Shown here in pieces: positions 1 to 7,011 of a DNA stretch of 17,298 bases (the first letter of the stretch is position 1; the number at the start of each line of letters is the position of its first letter). Below the pieces are notes generated by a model. That model saw only the letters and a list, made by a program, of their open reading frames with translations. It made no database searches and was not told where the DNA came from. Both the position numbers and the translations under genes were made by a program. Location: positions 1 through 17,298 of the forward strand of contig CAMXUZ010000226.1 in assembly GCA_947251855.1 (NCBI GenBank). Reading direction: 5' to 3'. The DNA comes from an uncultured Ruaniaceae bacterium. Its GTDB lineage: Bacteria; Actinomycetota; Actinomycetes; Actinomycetales; Beutenbergiaceae.

Positions 1-803
1 CCCGCGAGCGCGTCGATCGCCGAGCGCAGCTCCTCGGGCATGATCATCCACCCGATGCGCCACCCCGTCATCCCCCAGTACTTGGAGAACGAGGAGACGA
101 TGATCGCGTGCGGATCGAGGTTCGCCACGCACACCCCGCGAGGATGGTCACCCCTCGTGTAGGTGATGCCGTGGTAGATCTCATCGGAGATGATCCGCAC
201 CCCGCGCGCGTGGCACCACGCGACGAGTTCCCGAAGCCGCGCCTCACTGATCATCGTGCCGGTCGGGTTCGCGGGGGAGGCGAGCACGATTCCTCGGATC
301 GGCCCCTGCTCATGGACCTCGGCGAGCGCCGCGATGGTTGGCTGGAAGTCCGTCTCCGGCCCGCAGTCGATTTCGACGACGTCGATGCCCAGGGTCCGCA
401 ACAGGTTCCGGTAGGCGGGGTAGCCCGGGCGGGTGAGCACGACCCGATCGCCGGGGTTGAACGCGGCGAGGAACGCGAGCACGAACGCGCCCGAGGAGCC
501 CGTGGTGACCGCGACGGCGGCCGGATCGACGTCGATGTCGTACCAATTCTTGTAATGCCCGGCGATCGCCTCGCGCAGCTTCGATATCCCTAGCGAGGGG
601 GTGTAGGTGAATTCGTTCGCGCTGGAGTGCAGTTCGGCGGCGCGGGCCTGCACCGCGGCGGGAGCGCCCCCGGAGGGTTCTCCCGCGCACAGGGAAATCA
701 CGTCGCGCCCTGCGCTGCGGAGCTCTTCCACTCGCTTAAGGATCCGCATCACCTCGAACGGCGGCACGTGCGCCCTGGCCGCTGGCTCCCATTTCTCGCC
801 CAT
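1..803 (-). CDS. Pyridoxal-phosphate aminotransferase, class I/II (3' end outside window)
   Basis: Fold-type I PLP-dependent aminotransferase, expected to move an amino group between an amino acid and a 2-oxo acid in the cytoplasm. The first 267 codons are visible, from ATG at 803-801; the C-terminal third or so lies beyond the left edge. Seen directly: SLCAGEPSG near the N terminus (the aspartate-aminotransferase-like GxP segment), SPANPTG with cofactor-contacting Asn179, ISDEIYHG with Asp207 and Tyr210, and SSFSKYWGMTGWRIGW with the Schiff-base Lys241. No frameshift was seen over the visible part. A purine-rich GTGAGGGAG lies about 8 nt upstream of the ATG, and a TATAGT box lies further upstream. 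It is divergent from the MBL hydrolase at 861. Which amino acid it uses cannot be told; AspC/AlaA/PatA-like enzymes are all possible. Family assignment is firm. Confidence 0.93.
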   Translation of the reverse strand, partial: MGEKWEPAARAHVPPFEVMRILKRVEELRSAGRDVISLCAGEPSGGAPAAVQARAAELHSSANEFTYTPSLGISKLREAIAGHYKNWYDIDVDPAAVAVTTGSSGAFVLAFLAAFNPGDRVVLTRPGYPAYRNLLRTLGIDVVEIDCGPETDFQPTIAALAEVHEQGPIRGIVLASPANPTGTMISEARLRELVAWCHARGVRIISDEIYHGITYTRGDHPRGVCVANLDPHAIIVSSFSKYWGMTGWRIGWMIMPEELRSAIDALA

Positions 804-838
804 GATCAGACTCCCTCACCTAAGCTGCTGTTACTGGC

Positions 839-844
839 ACTATA
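839..844 (-). promoter_or_regulatory. Candidate -10 box for the aminotransferase gene
   Basis: On the minus strand the hexamer reads TATAGT, five of six matches to TATAAT. It lies about 36 nt upstream of the aminotransferase ATG and leaves a short leader that contains the GTGAGGGAG ribosome site. No good -35 hexamer is visible at 16-19 bp, so the assignment rests on the -10 and its position in a 57-bp divergent gap. Confidence 0.4.
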
Positions 845-860
845 GGGAATCGAGGCGAGG

Positions 861-1598
861 ATGCTTGACGTATTTACGTCGTCGGTGATGATGACGAACT
901 CATGCGTGATTCGCTCCGGTAGGGACGTGATCCTCGTCGATCCGGCGTGGACGACGGCGGAACTCGGGCGCCTTGCCGCGCACCTGTCCGGCTCCACGGT
1001 CGTGTGCGGCTGGGCCACCCACGCCCACCACGATCACGTGTTGTGGCACCCGGGGTTCGGTGACGGCCCGCGCTACGCGACCCCGGCCGCCGCGAGGATC
1101 GCTCTGGAGCATCAGGCCCGGCTCGAGCAGGCGGCCACCGCGCACGTTGCCTGGGAACTCATCCCCCTCGTCGCCCGGGTGGAGGTGTTCGACGGGAGGA
1201 CGCTGCCGTGGGACGGGCCGGAGGTGCAGGTCGTTTCACACAGCGGGCACGCCCCCGGGCATGGCGCGCTGTGGATCCCCGACAGTAAAACCCTCATCGC
1301 CGGCGATATGCTCTCCGACGTCGAGATCCCGATATTCGCCGAGACCGGTTGGCGGGCCTACGTCGATGGGCTCGCCACGCTAGAACCATATGTGCGGGAG
1401 GCCGAGGAAGTGATCCCCGGGCACGGTCGGCGCAGCTCCGCGGCGGGCGACTCGCCGGTGTCCCGTTGGGAGGCCGATATGGCCTACCTGGAGCAGGCGG
1501 CCACCGGGGGCGGCCATGACGACCCGCGGATGAGCAGCGGGCCCGCCTGGCTCTGGGATTCTCATCACGAGAACCTTCGTTCCATGGCGGCGGCGTAG
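861..1598 (+). CDS. MBL-fold metallo-hydrolase
   Basis: A 245-aa cytoplasmic metallo-beta-lactamase-fold hydrolase, probably with two metals. The core motif is THAHHDH with His54, His56, Asp58 and His59. Further ligands fit His130 or His134 (SGHAPGH), Asp149 (IAGDM) and His188 (PGHGR), all in the expected order and spacing. The domain fills the whole protein; there is no signal peptide or extra domain. The ATG at 861 follows GAGGCGAGG closely and is the only sensible start in the 57-bp gap after the divergent aminotransferase. The C-terminal part (WLWDSHHENLR) is not a motif I recognise. The substrate is unknown: thioesters, lactones and phosphoesters are all hydrolysed by members of this fold. 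Fold assignment is firm, function open. Confidence 0.9.
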   Translation: MLDVFTSSVMMTNSCVIRSGRDVILVDPAWTTAELGRLAAHLSGSTVVCGWATHAHHDHVLWHPGFGDGPRYATPAAARIALEHQARLEQAATAHVAWELIPLVARVEVFDGRTLPWDGPEVQVVSHSGHAPGHGALWIPDSKTLIAGDMLSDVEIPIFAETGWRAYVDGLATLEPYVREAEEVIPGHGRRSSAAGDSPVSRWEADMAYLEQAATGGGHDDPRMSSGPAWLWDSHHENLRSMAAA

Positions 1599-1655
1599 CG
1601 TAGGGTGCTCAGGCACGCCCCGTTCTCGACCAGAGGTGTTCTCTAGGAGATTGCA

Positions 1656-1811
1656 TTGACGAGACCTCCCCGCCCGGGAAAGAAGAACGCTCCCTACGCG
1701 TTCGTTCCGCACGGGTTCCTCATCGTTATCGGAGCGGCCATCGCCGGCGGCGTAGCACTACTGCTGAACGTGCTCAGCTTCTACGCCGGGTTCATCCTCG
1801 AGCGGCTCTAG
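1656..1811 (+). CDS. Small single-helix membrane protein (51 aa)
   Basis: A 51-codon frame starting at TTG (1656-1658), preceded at a spacing of 6 nt by AGGAG (1645-1649), which decides the start. The product has a basic, proline-rich N terminus (RPPRPGKKN) and then one hydrophobic stretch at about residues 19-46 (FLIVIGAAIAGGVALLLNV and onward). A positive-inside reading puts the N terminus in the cytoplasm. The stop at 1809-1811 is 4 nt before the ATG of the 8-TM membrane protein at 1816, so the two are probably one transcript, with the second ATG reached by coupling because it has no ribosome site of its own. I do not recognise the family. The good ribosome site and clean hydrophobic segment support it being real. 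Confidence 0.6.
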   Translation: MTRPPRPGKKNAPYAFVPHGFLIVIGAAIAGGVALLLNVLSFYAGFILERL

Positions 1812-1815
1812 CCAT

Positions 1816-2802
1816 ATGGACACCGATCCGTATCGCGGGAAGGTCGAGCCCGCCGCCGAGCGCGCAGGAGCAGGGCAACGAGAGCAGTACCTCGCGGGCG
1901 AGCGGCTCTCCCGCGCGCACCTGTGGGCGAAGGTCAGCCTCGCCATCGCCATCGCATACGCCGCCATCACTGCGGCGTTCGGGGTGATCACCGATCGTCC
2001 CCTGCTCACCCTGGCCCCGGGGTTCGCCACCTCGCTCGTGTTCCTCGTGGGAACGGTGCTGCAGCGCGCGCTCATCGGTTCCCGGGTAGCGCAGCCGGCG
2101 CGGCTCGGGCCGGAGAGTTGGAGCAAGGGGATCTCCCTATTGTTCTCCGTGCTCGCCGGCTACCTCGCGATCGTCGTGGTGAGCATGATCTTTTCGGAGG
2201 CTACCGGCTTCTCCGAGCGGCGCCTCTACCTCGGTTTCCTGCTCATCCTTCTGCTGTTCACCGCGCCCTTGGGGTTCCTCCTCGAGGCATCGACCCTCGC
2301 GACGCAGGCCGCTGCAGGTTCGCCGCACGGTTCCGCGGCGGCGCGGGATGCGGATCTGCGCTGGGCCCGCCGCAAGCTGTTGCGCGCCCCCTTCCGGGCG
2401 AAGATCTCCCTCGCGTTCGCCCTGATCGCCGCGCTCGGCCTCGGTGGCATCGGCTTCTCCCTCGCGTGGGCACCGTTCGAGAAGCTGCTTCTCGGCCTTT
2501 CGGGGATCATCGTTCTCCTCGGCGGGATCCTGCAACTGCGGCTGGCGCGCGGGCAGGCAGCAGCGCCGGCGACGCTGGGGCGGCGGAGCAAGACGCGGGT
2601 GATGATGCTCGTGTGGTCGATGGGCGCTGCCCACGCAGCGATTGCGGTGACGGGAATGATCTATACGTTCTCAAGCGGCGAGATCGTGTTCGCCCCCACC
2701 CTCGGCGTCGTCGTGTCCGGGGTCGTTCTTGCGGGCCCCTGCGGCGCGCTCCTTGACGCCTCCCGGGCCGCGAGCCGACTCATCGGCCCGCCCGGGGCGT
2801 GA
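1816..2802 (+). CDS. Polytopic membrane protein with an internal 4-TM duplication
   Basis: A 328-aa integral membrane protein of unknown function. After a hydrophilic 34-residue head there are about eight hydrophobic segments, near residues 37-60, 66-85, 104-127, 136-160, 193-218, 222-243, 260-285 and 290-315. The two halves repeat: residues 33-83 (RAHLWAKVSLAI ending in GTVLQ) align with 190-240 (RAPFRAKISLAF ending in GGILQ). SWSK at 101-104 aligns with RRSK at 256-259, and FLLEAS at 154-159 with ALLDAS at 311-316. The unit is therefore about 140 residues with four helices, duplicated and fused. A hydrophilic linker at about 166-188 joins the copies. No transport, enzyme or channel signature is recognised. 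It directly follows the 51-aa membrane protein, and its stop is convergent with the acyl-CoA oxidase stop 25 nt away. Confidence 0.75.
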   Translation: MDTDPYRGKVEPAAERAGAGQREQYLAGERLSRAHLWAKVSLAIAIAYAAITAAFGVITDRPLLTLAPGFATSLVFLVGTVLQRALIGSRVAQPARLGPESWSKGISLLFSVLAGYLAIVVVSMIFSEATGFSERRLYLGFLLILLLFTAPLGFLLEASTLATQAAAGSPHGSAAARDADLRWARRKLLRAPFRAKISLAFALIAALGLGGIGFSLAWAPFEKLLLGLSGIIVLLGGILQLRLARGQAAAPATLGRRSKTRVMMLVWSMGAAHAAIAVTGMIYTFSSGEIVFAPTLGVVVSGVVLAGPCGALLDASRAASRLIGPPGA

Positions 2803-2827
2803 GGGCGAATCCGCCGCTACTCGGCGT

Positions 2828-4882
2828 CTACTCGCCGTCGTCCACCTGTAGCGCGTCGTCGGCCTTGGATACGTACTTCTCCAGGGTCGGTTCCGTGCCC
2901 GAGGCGCGGAGCCTGCGGTAATATTCCCGGGCCTCCTCCTGCCGCTCGGCCTCGATCCCGGTGCCGATCGTCGCCCCGATGTGCTCGGGGGCGTACCCGA
3001 ACGCGTCCACGAGGTCGAGGGCGTAGGGCCGGAGCCGAGAAACCAGGCGGCCGATGTAGGAGCCCACGGTCCGCGCGCGCTGGGTGGAGATGCGCCCGTT
3101 GATGATGTACCAGGCGAGGTTCTTCTCGATCAGTCCGAGTCCGAACAGGTCCCGCAGCCAGGTCATCACCTTACGGGTATCGGCATCCTGGATCCCATCC
3201 ACCGCTTCGGTGAACGCTTCCCACTGCAATAACTCCGCGTGCGACTCCGCTGCAAGGATGAGATCGTTCTGGTGTTTGTTGAAGACCTCGGCTGCCTCCG
3301 CCGCCGGAGCTTTCTGCACCGGTCGCATCGCCCCGGCGATCTCGGCGACCATCGTCTCCACCCGATCCTCCAGCAGCTCCCGCTGCACGTCCGGATCCCG
3401 GATCTCCTTCGCCGATCGGGCCGCCGATCCCCAGTCCTGCACCGACTGGGCCACCCGCCGCAGCGGGGTGCGGTGCATCGTCATATCCGCCGCCCAGTCC
3501 GCGACGTAACGCGCCGCTCCGGCGACGTCCATCTTCGCCATCGTTCGGCCGTAATCGGTGAGCAGCCGCTTGCCCACGAGTTGCAGCAGCACGTTGTTGT
3601 CGCCCTCGAACGTCACGTACACATCGAGGCCCGCGTACAGTCCGGGCAGCCGGTTCTCCGACATGTACCCCGCCCCGCCGCAGGCTTCCCGGGACTCCTG
3701 GATCGTCTCGAGGGCGAGCCAGGTGGCGACAGGTTTCGACGCCGCTGCTAACGTTTCCAGGTCCTGGCGGTCCTCGTCGGTGTCATGGGCGCCGGAGAAC
3801 ACGTCGTGGAACCGCTCGAGGAGTTGGTTGTGCATGAACTGCGAGGCATAGGTGCGGGCGAGGAGCGGGAAGAGGCGGTGCTGGTGGCGCTGGTAGTCCA
3901 GCACCACGGTCTCGCTGCTCTCATCGGTGCTCACGAACTGGCGGCGCTCGCTGCCGTAACGGATCGCCGTCGTCAGCGCCATCTTCGAGGCGACCGTCGA
4001 CGCCCCGCTGAGCGAGACCCGGCCCTGGACGAGCGTGCCGAGCATGGTGAAGAAGCGCCGGCCCGGGCTCGTGATCGGCGAGGAGTACGTGCCGTCGGGG
4101 GCGACGTCGCCGTACCGGTTGAGCATGTTCTCCCGGGGGACGCGGACGTTATCGAAGGCGAGCCGGCCGTTGTCGATCCCGTTGAGCCCGCCCTTGTGCC
4201 CGTCGTCCTCGGAACTGACCCCGGGCAGCATCGCAAGCGTGCCATCGCTGGCCACCTCGCGGATCGGCACGTAGAAGGCGTGCACCCCGTGGTTGACCCC
4301 GCCGGTGATGAGCTGCGCGAACACCACCGCCGCGATGCCGTGGCAGGCGGCGTTGCCGAGGAACTCCTTCCAGGCGGCGCGGAAGGGGGTGTTGATGATG
4401 AATTCCTGCGCCTCGGCGTCGTACGTGGCGGTGGTCCCGATCGCCGCGACGTCGCTGCCGTGGCCGATCTCGGTCATCGCGAACACTCCCGGCACGGTCA
4501 GGTCCATGACGCCGGGGAGGAACCGGTCATGGTGTTCCTTCGTGCCCAGGTGCAACACCGCCGCGCCGAACAGGCCCCACTGGACCCCGCCCTTGATCTG
4601 CATGGACGGGTCGCCCAGCACGAGCTCCTCGAAACCGGCGATGTTGCCGCCGTGGTCGTCGTGGCCCCCCAGACGGCTCGGGAAGGCGCGGGTGACGACG
4701 CCGATATCGGTGAGTTCCTGGAGCTGCTCCAGCACGCGCTCCCGGTGCTCGTCGAAGGGCAGGTGTTCGATCTTGCGGAACTCATCCTTCTTCATGAGCT
4801 CGCGGACCTCGCGGCGCCACTGGGCCCACTGGCCGTCGAGGAGGTCGCCGACGAGCGTGGAATCGAATGCGTGGGTAGTCAT
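2828..4882 (-). CDS. Acyl-CoA oxidase/dehydrogenase family flavoprotein
   Basis: A 684-aa FAD enzyme for the first, alpha-beta oxidation step of acyl-CoA. It matches the long acyl-CoA oxidase branch of the ACAD superfamily better than the usual ~390-aa dehydrogenases. Seen: MTEIGHGSDV (136-145) followed by TTATYD (150-155), the flavin/substrate region typical of ACOX; REACGGAGYMSENR (398-411); and VTFEGDNN (423-430), where Glu426 fits the catalytic base. An oxidase-type helical C-terminal domain of about 200 residues follows. The start is the ATG at 4882-4880, which overlaps the TetR stop as ATGA; a longer frame back to 4984 would lie inside tetR and is rejected. No targeting signal is present. 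The real electron acceptor (oxygen or ETF) cannot be decided from sequence. It is divergent from the thiolase operon and probably under the same TetR control. Confidence 0.9.
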   Translation of the reverse strand: MTTHAFDSTLVGDLLDGQWAQWRREVRELMKKDEFRKIEHLPFDEHRERVLEQLQELTDIGVVTRAFPSRLGGHDDHGGNIAGFEELVLGDPSMQIKGGVQWGLFGAAVLHLGTKEHHDRFLPGVMDLTVPGVFAMTEIGHGSDVAAIGTTATYDAEAQEFIINTPFRAAWKEFLGNAACHGIAAVVFAQLITGGVNHGVHAFYVPIREVASDGTLAMLPGVSSEDDGHKGGLNGIDNGRLAFDNVRVPRENMLNRYGDVAPDGTYSSPITSPGRRFFTMLGTLVQGRVSLSGASTVASKMALTTAIRYGSERRQFVSTDESSETVVLDYQRHQHRLFPLLARTYASQFMHNQLLERFHDVFSGAHDTDEDRQDLETLAAASKPVATWLALETIQESREACGGAGYMSENRLPGLYAGLDVYVTFEGDNNVLLQLVGKRLLTDYGRTMAKMDVAGAARYVADWAADMTMHRTPLRRVAQSVQDWGSAARSAKEIRDPDVQRELLEDRVETMVAEIAGAMRPVQKAPAAEAAEVFNKHQNDLILAAESHAELLQWEAFTEAVDGIQDADTRKVMTWLRDLFGLGLIEKNLAWYIINGRISTQRARTVGSYIGRLVSRLRPYALDLVDAFGYAPEHIGATIGTGIEAERQEEAREYYRRLRASGTEPTLEKYVSKADDALQVDDGE

Positions 4883-5571
4883 GAGTCGTATCCTTCGGAT
4901 GCTGCTCCCGACCACAGCCAGGAGGTAATTTTTTCTGCCAATGCTTCCGGTGCGACGCGTTCGGCGCCCGAGGAGGCGAGCCACTCCTCACCGGCGCCGC
5001 GCACGAATCCGACCATCCCGCCCGCCCAGAGCGTCGCGAGCGAGCCGTCCTCTCCCCGCTGATTGAGGATCTCCTTCAGCGGCAGGGCCACGTACTCGCG
5101 GACGGTGGATAGGAAGGTCGCCATCGAGGAGGGCTGATGCTCCGCCTGCGTGACATACCGGTAGACGTTGGGCGAGTTGGTGAGCATGTCCACGTAGACC
5201 CCGACCATCGCCTCAACCTGATCATGGGGGTTGCCGACCCCGCGCGCGGCCGCTGCGAGCGCGTCGGCGATCTCATCGAGGACGGCGATCCCCACCGCCG
5301 CCTGGAGGCCCGACTTGTCGGTGAAGTACCGGTACACGATCGACTTGGAGGTCCCCATCGCCGCGGCCATCTCGTCCATCGAGAGATCCGGCCCGCGTTG
5401 GTGAACAGCTCGCCGGGCCGCTCGGCACAGTTCCGCCCGCCGCTGCTCCCGGTGGCTCGCCCACCTCGTGGAGCGCCCATCAACCTGTTCCACCGCGTTG
5501 TTCACGTCGTCCTCATTCACCTCGTCGGGCCGTCCCTCGCCGTCGGATATTTCACACCCGAGGCAGCACAC
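4879..5571 (-). CDS. TetR-family transcriptional regulator
   Basis: A TetR/AcrR repressor of up to 230 aa. The N-terminal DNA-binding domain has the helix-turn-helix LSMDEMAAAMGTSKSIVYRY at residues 64-83 followed by FTDKSGL, the family hallmark. The remaining ~140 residues are the ligand domain, likely sensing acyl-CoA given the neighbours (inference). The start is uncertain. The longest frame begins at GTG 5571-5569, only a few bases from the palindrome. GTG 5505-5503 has GAGG at 5 nt and gives a 208-aa protein starting MNNAVEQVDG, a more normal N terminus. The stop overlaps the acyl-CoA oxidase ATG by 4 nt (ATGA), so the two are translationally coupled and the gene probably regulates itself as well as the divergent thiolase operon. 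Family is certain, ligand unknown. Confidence 0.92.
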   Translation of the reverse strand: MCCLGCEISDGEGRPDEVNEDDVNNAVEQVDGRSTRWASHREQRRAELCRAARRAVHQRGPDLSMDEMAAAMGTSKSIVYRYFTDKSGLQAAVGIAVLDEIADALAAAARGVGNPHDQVEAMVGVYVDMLTNSPNVYRYVTQAEHQPSSMATFLSTVREYVALPLKEILNQRGEDGSLATLWAGGMVGFVRGAGEEWLASSGAERVAPEALAEKITSWLWSGAASEGYDS

Positions 5572-5577
5572 TCAACC

Positions 5578-5596
5578 GAGAGTATCAGGTACTATC
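5578..5596. promoter_or_regulatory. Candidate TetR operator (19-bp imperfect palindrome)
   Basis: GAGAGTATCAGGTACTATC: arms GAGAGTA and TACTATC match at 6 of 7 positions around a 5-bp centre. It lies between the divergent tetR-oxidase and thiolase-reductase-hydratase transcripts, where a TetR repressor of this class would be expected to bind. It also contains -10-like hexamers for both directions (TACTAT plus, GATACT minus), so one bound dimer could block both. Confidence 0.55.
5590..5595 (+). promoter_or_regulatory. Candidate -10 box for the thiolase operon
   Basis: TACTAT on the plus strand (TAnnnT type) inside the right arm of the palindrome. It would start a leader of about 105 nt before the thiolase ATG at 5710. 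The leader holds a small hairpin, GCGCT (5625-5629) with AGCGC (5636-5640). No clear -35 is seen. Confidence 0.35.
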
Positions 5597-5709
5597 CGTT
5601 CTAGACACCTTCGGGTGAAATTCTGCGCTCAGCCTAGCGCTCAACCGCTTGCCGCGGGAGGGCGCAAGTGATGTGCTGGAGCAACATCCCAATACCAAGT
5701 GAGGAAGCA

Positions 5710-7011
5710 ATGGCCGCTGAGAACACCCGCCGCGCCGCGATCCTGGGCGCGAACCGGATCCCGTTTGGAAAAGCCGGTGGCGCCTACGAAGGAGTCAACA
5801 ACCTCGACATGCTGACTGCCGCCCTGGACGGGCTGGTTGCTCGGTTCAATCTTCAAGGCGAGCGCCTCGGGGATGTGAGCGCCGGAGCGGTGCTCAAGCA
5901 CTCCCGAGATTTCAACCTCGCCCGCGAAGCAGTACTCGGCACCGCCCTCGACCCGCACACCCCCGCCTTCGATGTTCAGCGGGCATGTGCAACGTCGATG
6001 GAAGCCACCTGGGCGATCGCGAACAAGATCACCCTCGGCCAGATCGAGTCAGGAATCGCCGCCGGGGTGGATTCCACCTCCGACGCCCCGATCGTCGTGA
6101 GCGATCGGCTGCGCAGGACCCTGATGAAACTCTCCCGCGCCAAGACCGCGGGCCAGAAGCTCAAGCTCATCTCCTCGATCCGGCCCAAGGACCTCGCGCC
6201 CGTGGCTCCGAGCGTGAACGAACCCCGCACGCACCTTTCGATGGGCGAGCACCAGGCGCTCACGACCGCCGAGCGGGATATCACCCGCGAAGAGCAGGAC
6301 GCAATCGCGCTCGCCTCGCACCAGAACCTCGCCGCCACCTACGACCGCGGCTTCTTCGACGACCTCATGACTCCCTACCGGGGGCTCACCCGGGATGAGT
6401 CGCTGCGGGAGGACACCTCTGCGGAGAAACTCGCCTCGCTCAAACCGGCCTTCGGCAAACGCGGGGCGAACCCGTCGATGACGGCGGGCAACTCCACCCC
6501 CCTCTCCGACGGTGCCGCGACCGTGCTCCTGGGCACCCCGGAGTGGGGCGCCGAGCGCGGGCTGACCCCGCTCGCGTATTTCGTCGACGCCGAGGTCGCC
6601 GCAGTCGACTTCGTGCACGGCAACGAAGGCCTGCTCATGTCGGGGGCCTACGCGGTTCCCCGGCTCCTGCACCGCCAGGGTCTGGGGTTGAACGATTTCG
6701 ACTTCATCGAGATCCACGAAGCGTTCGCCTCCACCGTGCTCACGACGATGCAGGCCTGGGCCGATGAAGAATTCAACCAGAAGACCTTCGGCCGTCCGGC
6801 CCTGGGCGAAGTTGACCGCAGCAGACTCAACGTCGCCGGTTCCTCCCTCGCCGCCGGCCACCCGTTCGCGGCGACCGGCGCCCGGATCGTGGGCACCCTC
6901 GCCCACCTGCTCGCGGAGAAGAAACAAGAAACCGGCACGCCGGCCCGCGGACTCATCTCTGTGTGCGCCGCCGGCGGCCAAGCCACTGCGATGATCATCG
7001 AGGCAGCATGA
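5710..7011 (+). CDS. fadA2: Acetyl-CoA C-acyltransferase (thiolase), FadA2-like
   Basis: A 433-aa thiolase that cleaves 3-ketoacyl-CoA with CoA to acetyl-CoA and a shortened acyl-CoA. All catalytic groups are visible: nucleophilic Cys93 (VQRACATSME), His336 (IHEAFA), His384 (AAGHPFAATG) and Cys419 (SVCAAGGQA). The N terminus ILGANRIPF..GAY..NNLDML resembles mycobacterial FadA2 (Rv0243), and the FabG4-like and MaoC genes follow as they accompany it there; the symbol rests on this resemblance. The start is ATG 5710, with GAGGAAG just upstream. An in-frame GTG/ATG pair at 5668/5671 also has GGGAGGG before it and would add about 14 residues (MCWSNIPIPSEEA), so the start is not fully settled. The stop overlaps the next ATG by 4 nt (ATGA), making this the first gene of a coupled operon. 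Confidence 0.93.
   Translation: MAAENTRRAAILGANRIPFGKAGGAYEGVNNLDMLTAALDGLVARFNLQGERLGDVSAGAVLKHSRDFNLAREAVLGTALDPHTPAFDVQRACATSMEATWAIANKITLGQIESGIAAGVDSTSDAPIVVSDRLRRTLMKLSRAKTAGQKLKLISSIRPKDLAPVAPSVNEPRTHLSMGEHQALTTAERDITREEQDAIALASHQNLAATYDRGFFDDLMTPYRGLTRDESLREDTSAEKLASLKPAFGKRGANPSMTAGNSTPLSDGAATVLLGTPEWGAERGLTPLAYFVDAEVAAVDFVHGNEGLLMSGAYAVPRLLHRQGLGLNDFDFIEIHEAFASTVLTTMQAWADEEFNQKTFGRPALGEVDRSRLNVAGSSLAAGHPFAATGARIVGTLAHLLAEKKQETGTPARGLISVCAAGGQATAMIIEAA

Larger units (their letters stand above)
5550..5620. repeat. Imperfect inverted repeat framing the tetR-thiolase regulatory region
   Basis: TTTCACACCCGAGG at 5550-5563 is nearly the reverse complement of CCTTCGGGTGAAA at 5608-5620 (one 2-nt insertion and one extra A). 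The arms flank the 19-bp palindrome almost symmetrically (centres near 5585.5 and 5587). If tetR starts at GTG 5571, the left arm is coding; if at 5505, both arms are non-coding. It could be a second operator pair or a DNA loop element; this is inference. Confidence 0.45.

Noticed and set aside
3785..5062. 425-aa open frame on the plus strand
   Set aside because: It is antisense to the acyl-CoA oxidase and tetR genes; it is rich in Arg/Asp/Gly/His as expected of a high-GC shadow frame and shows no family motif.
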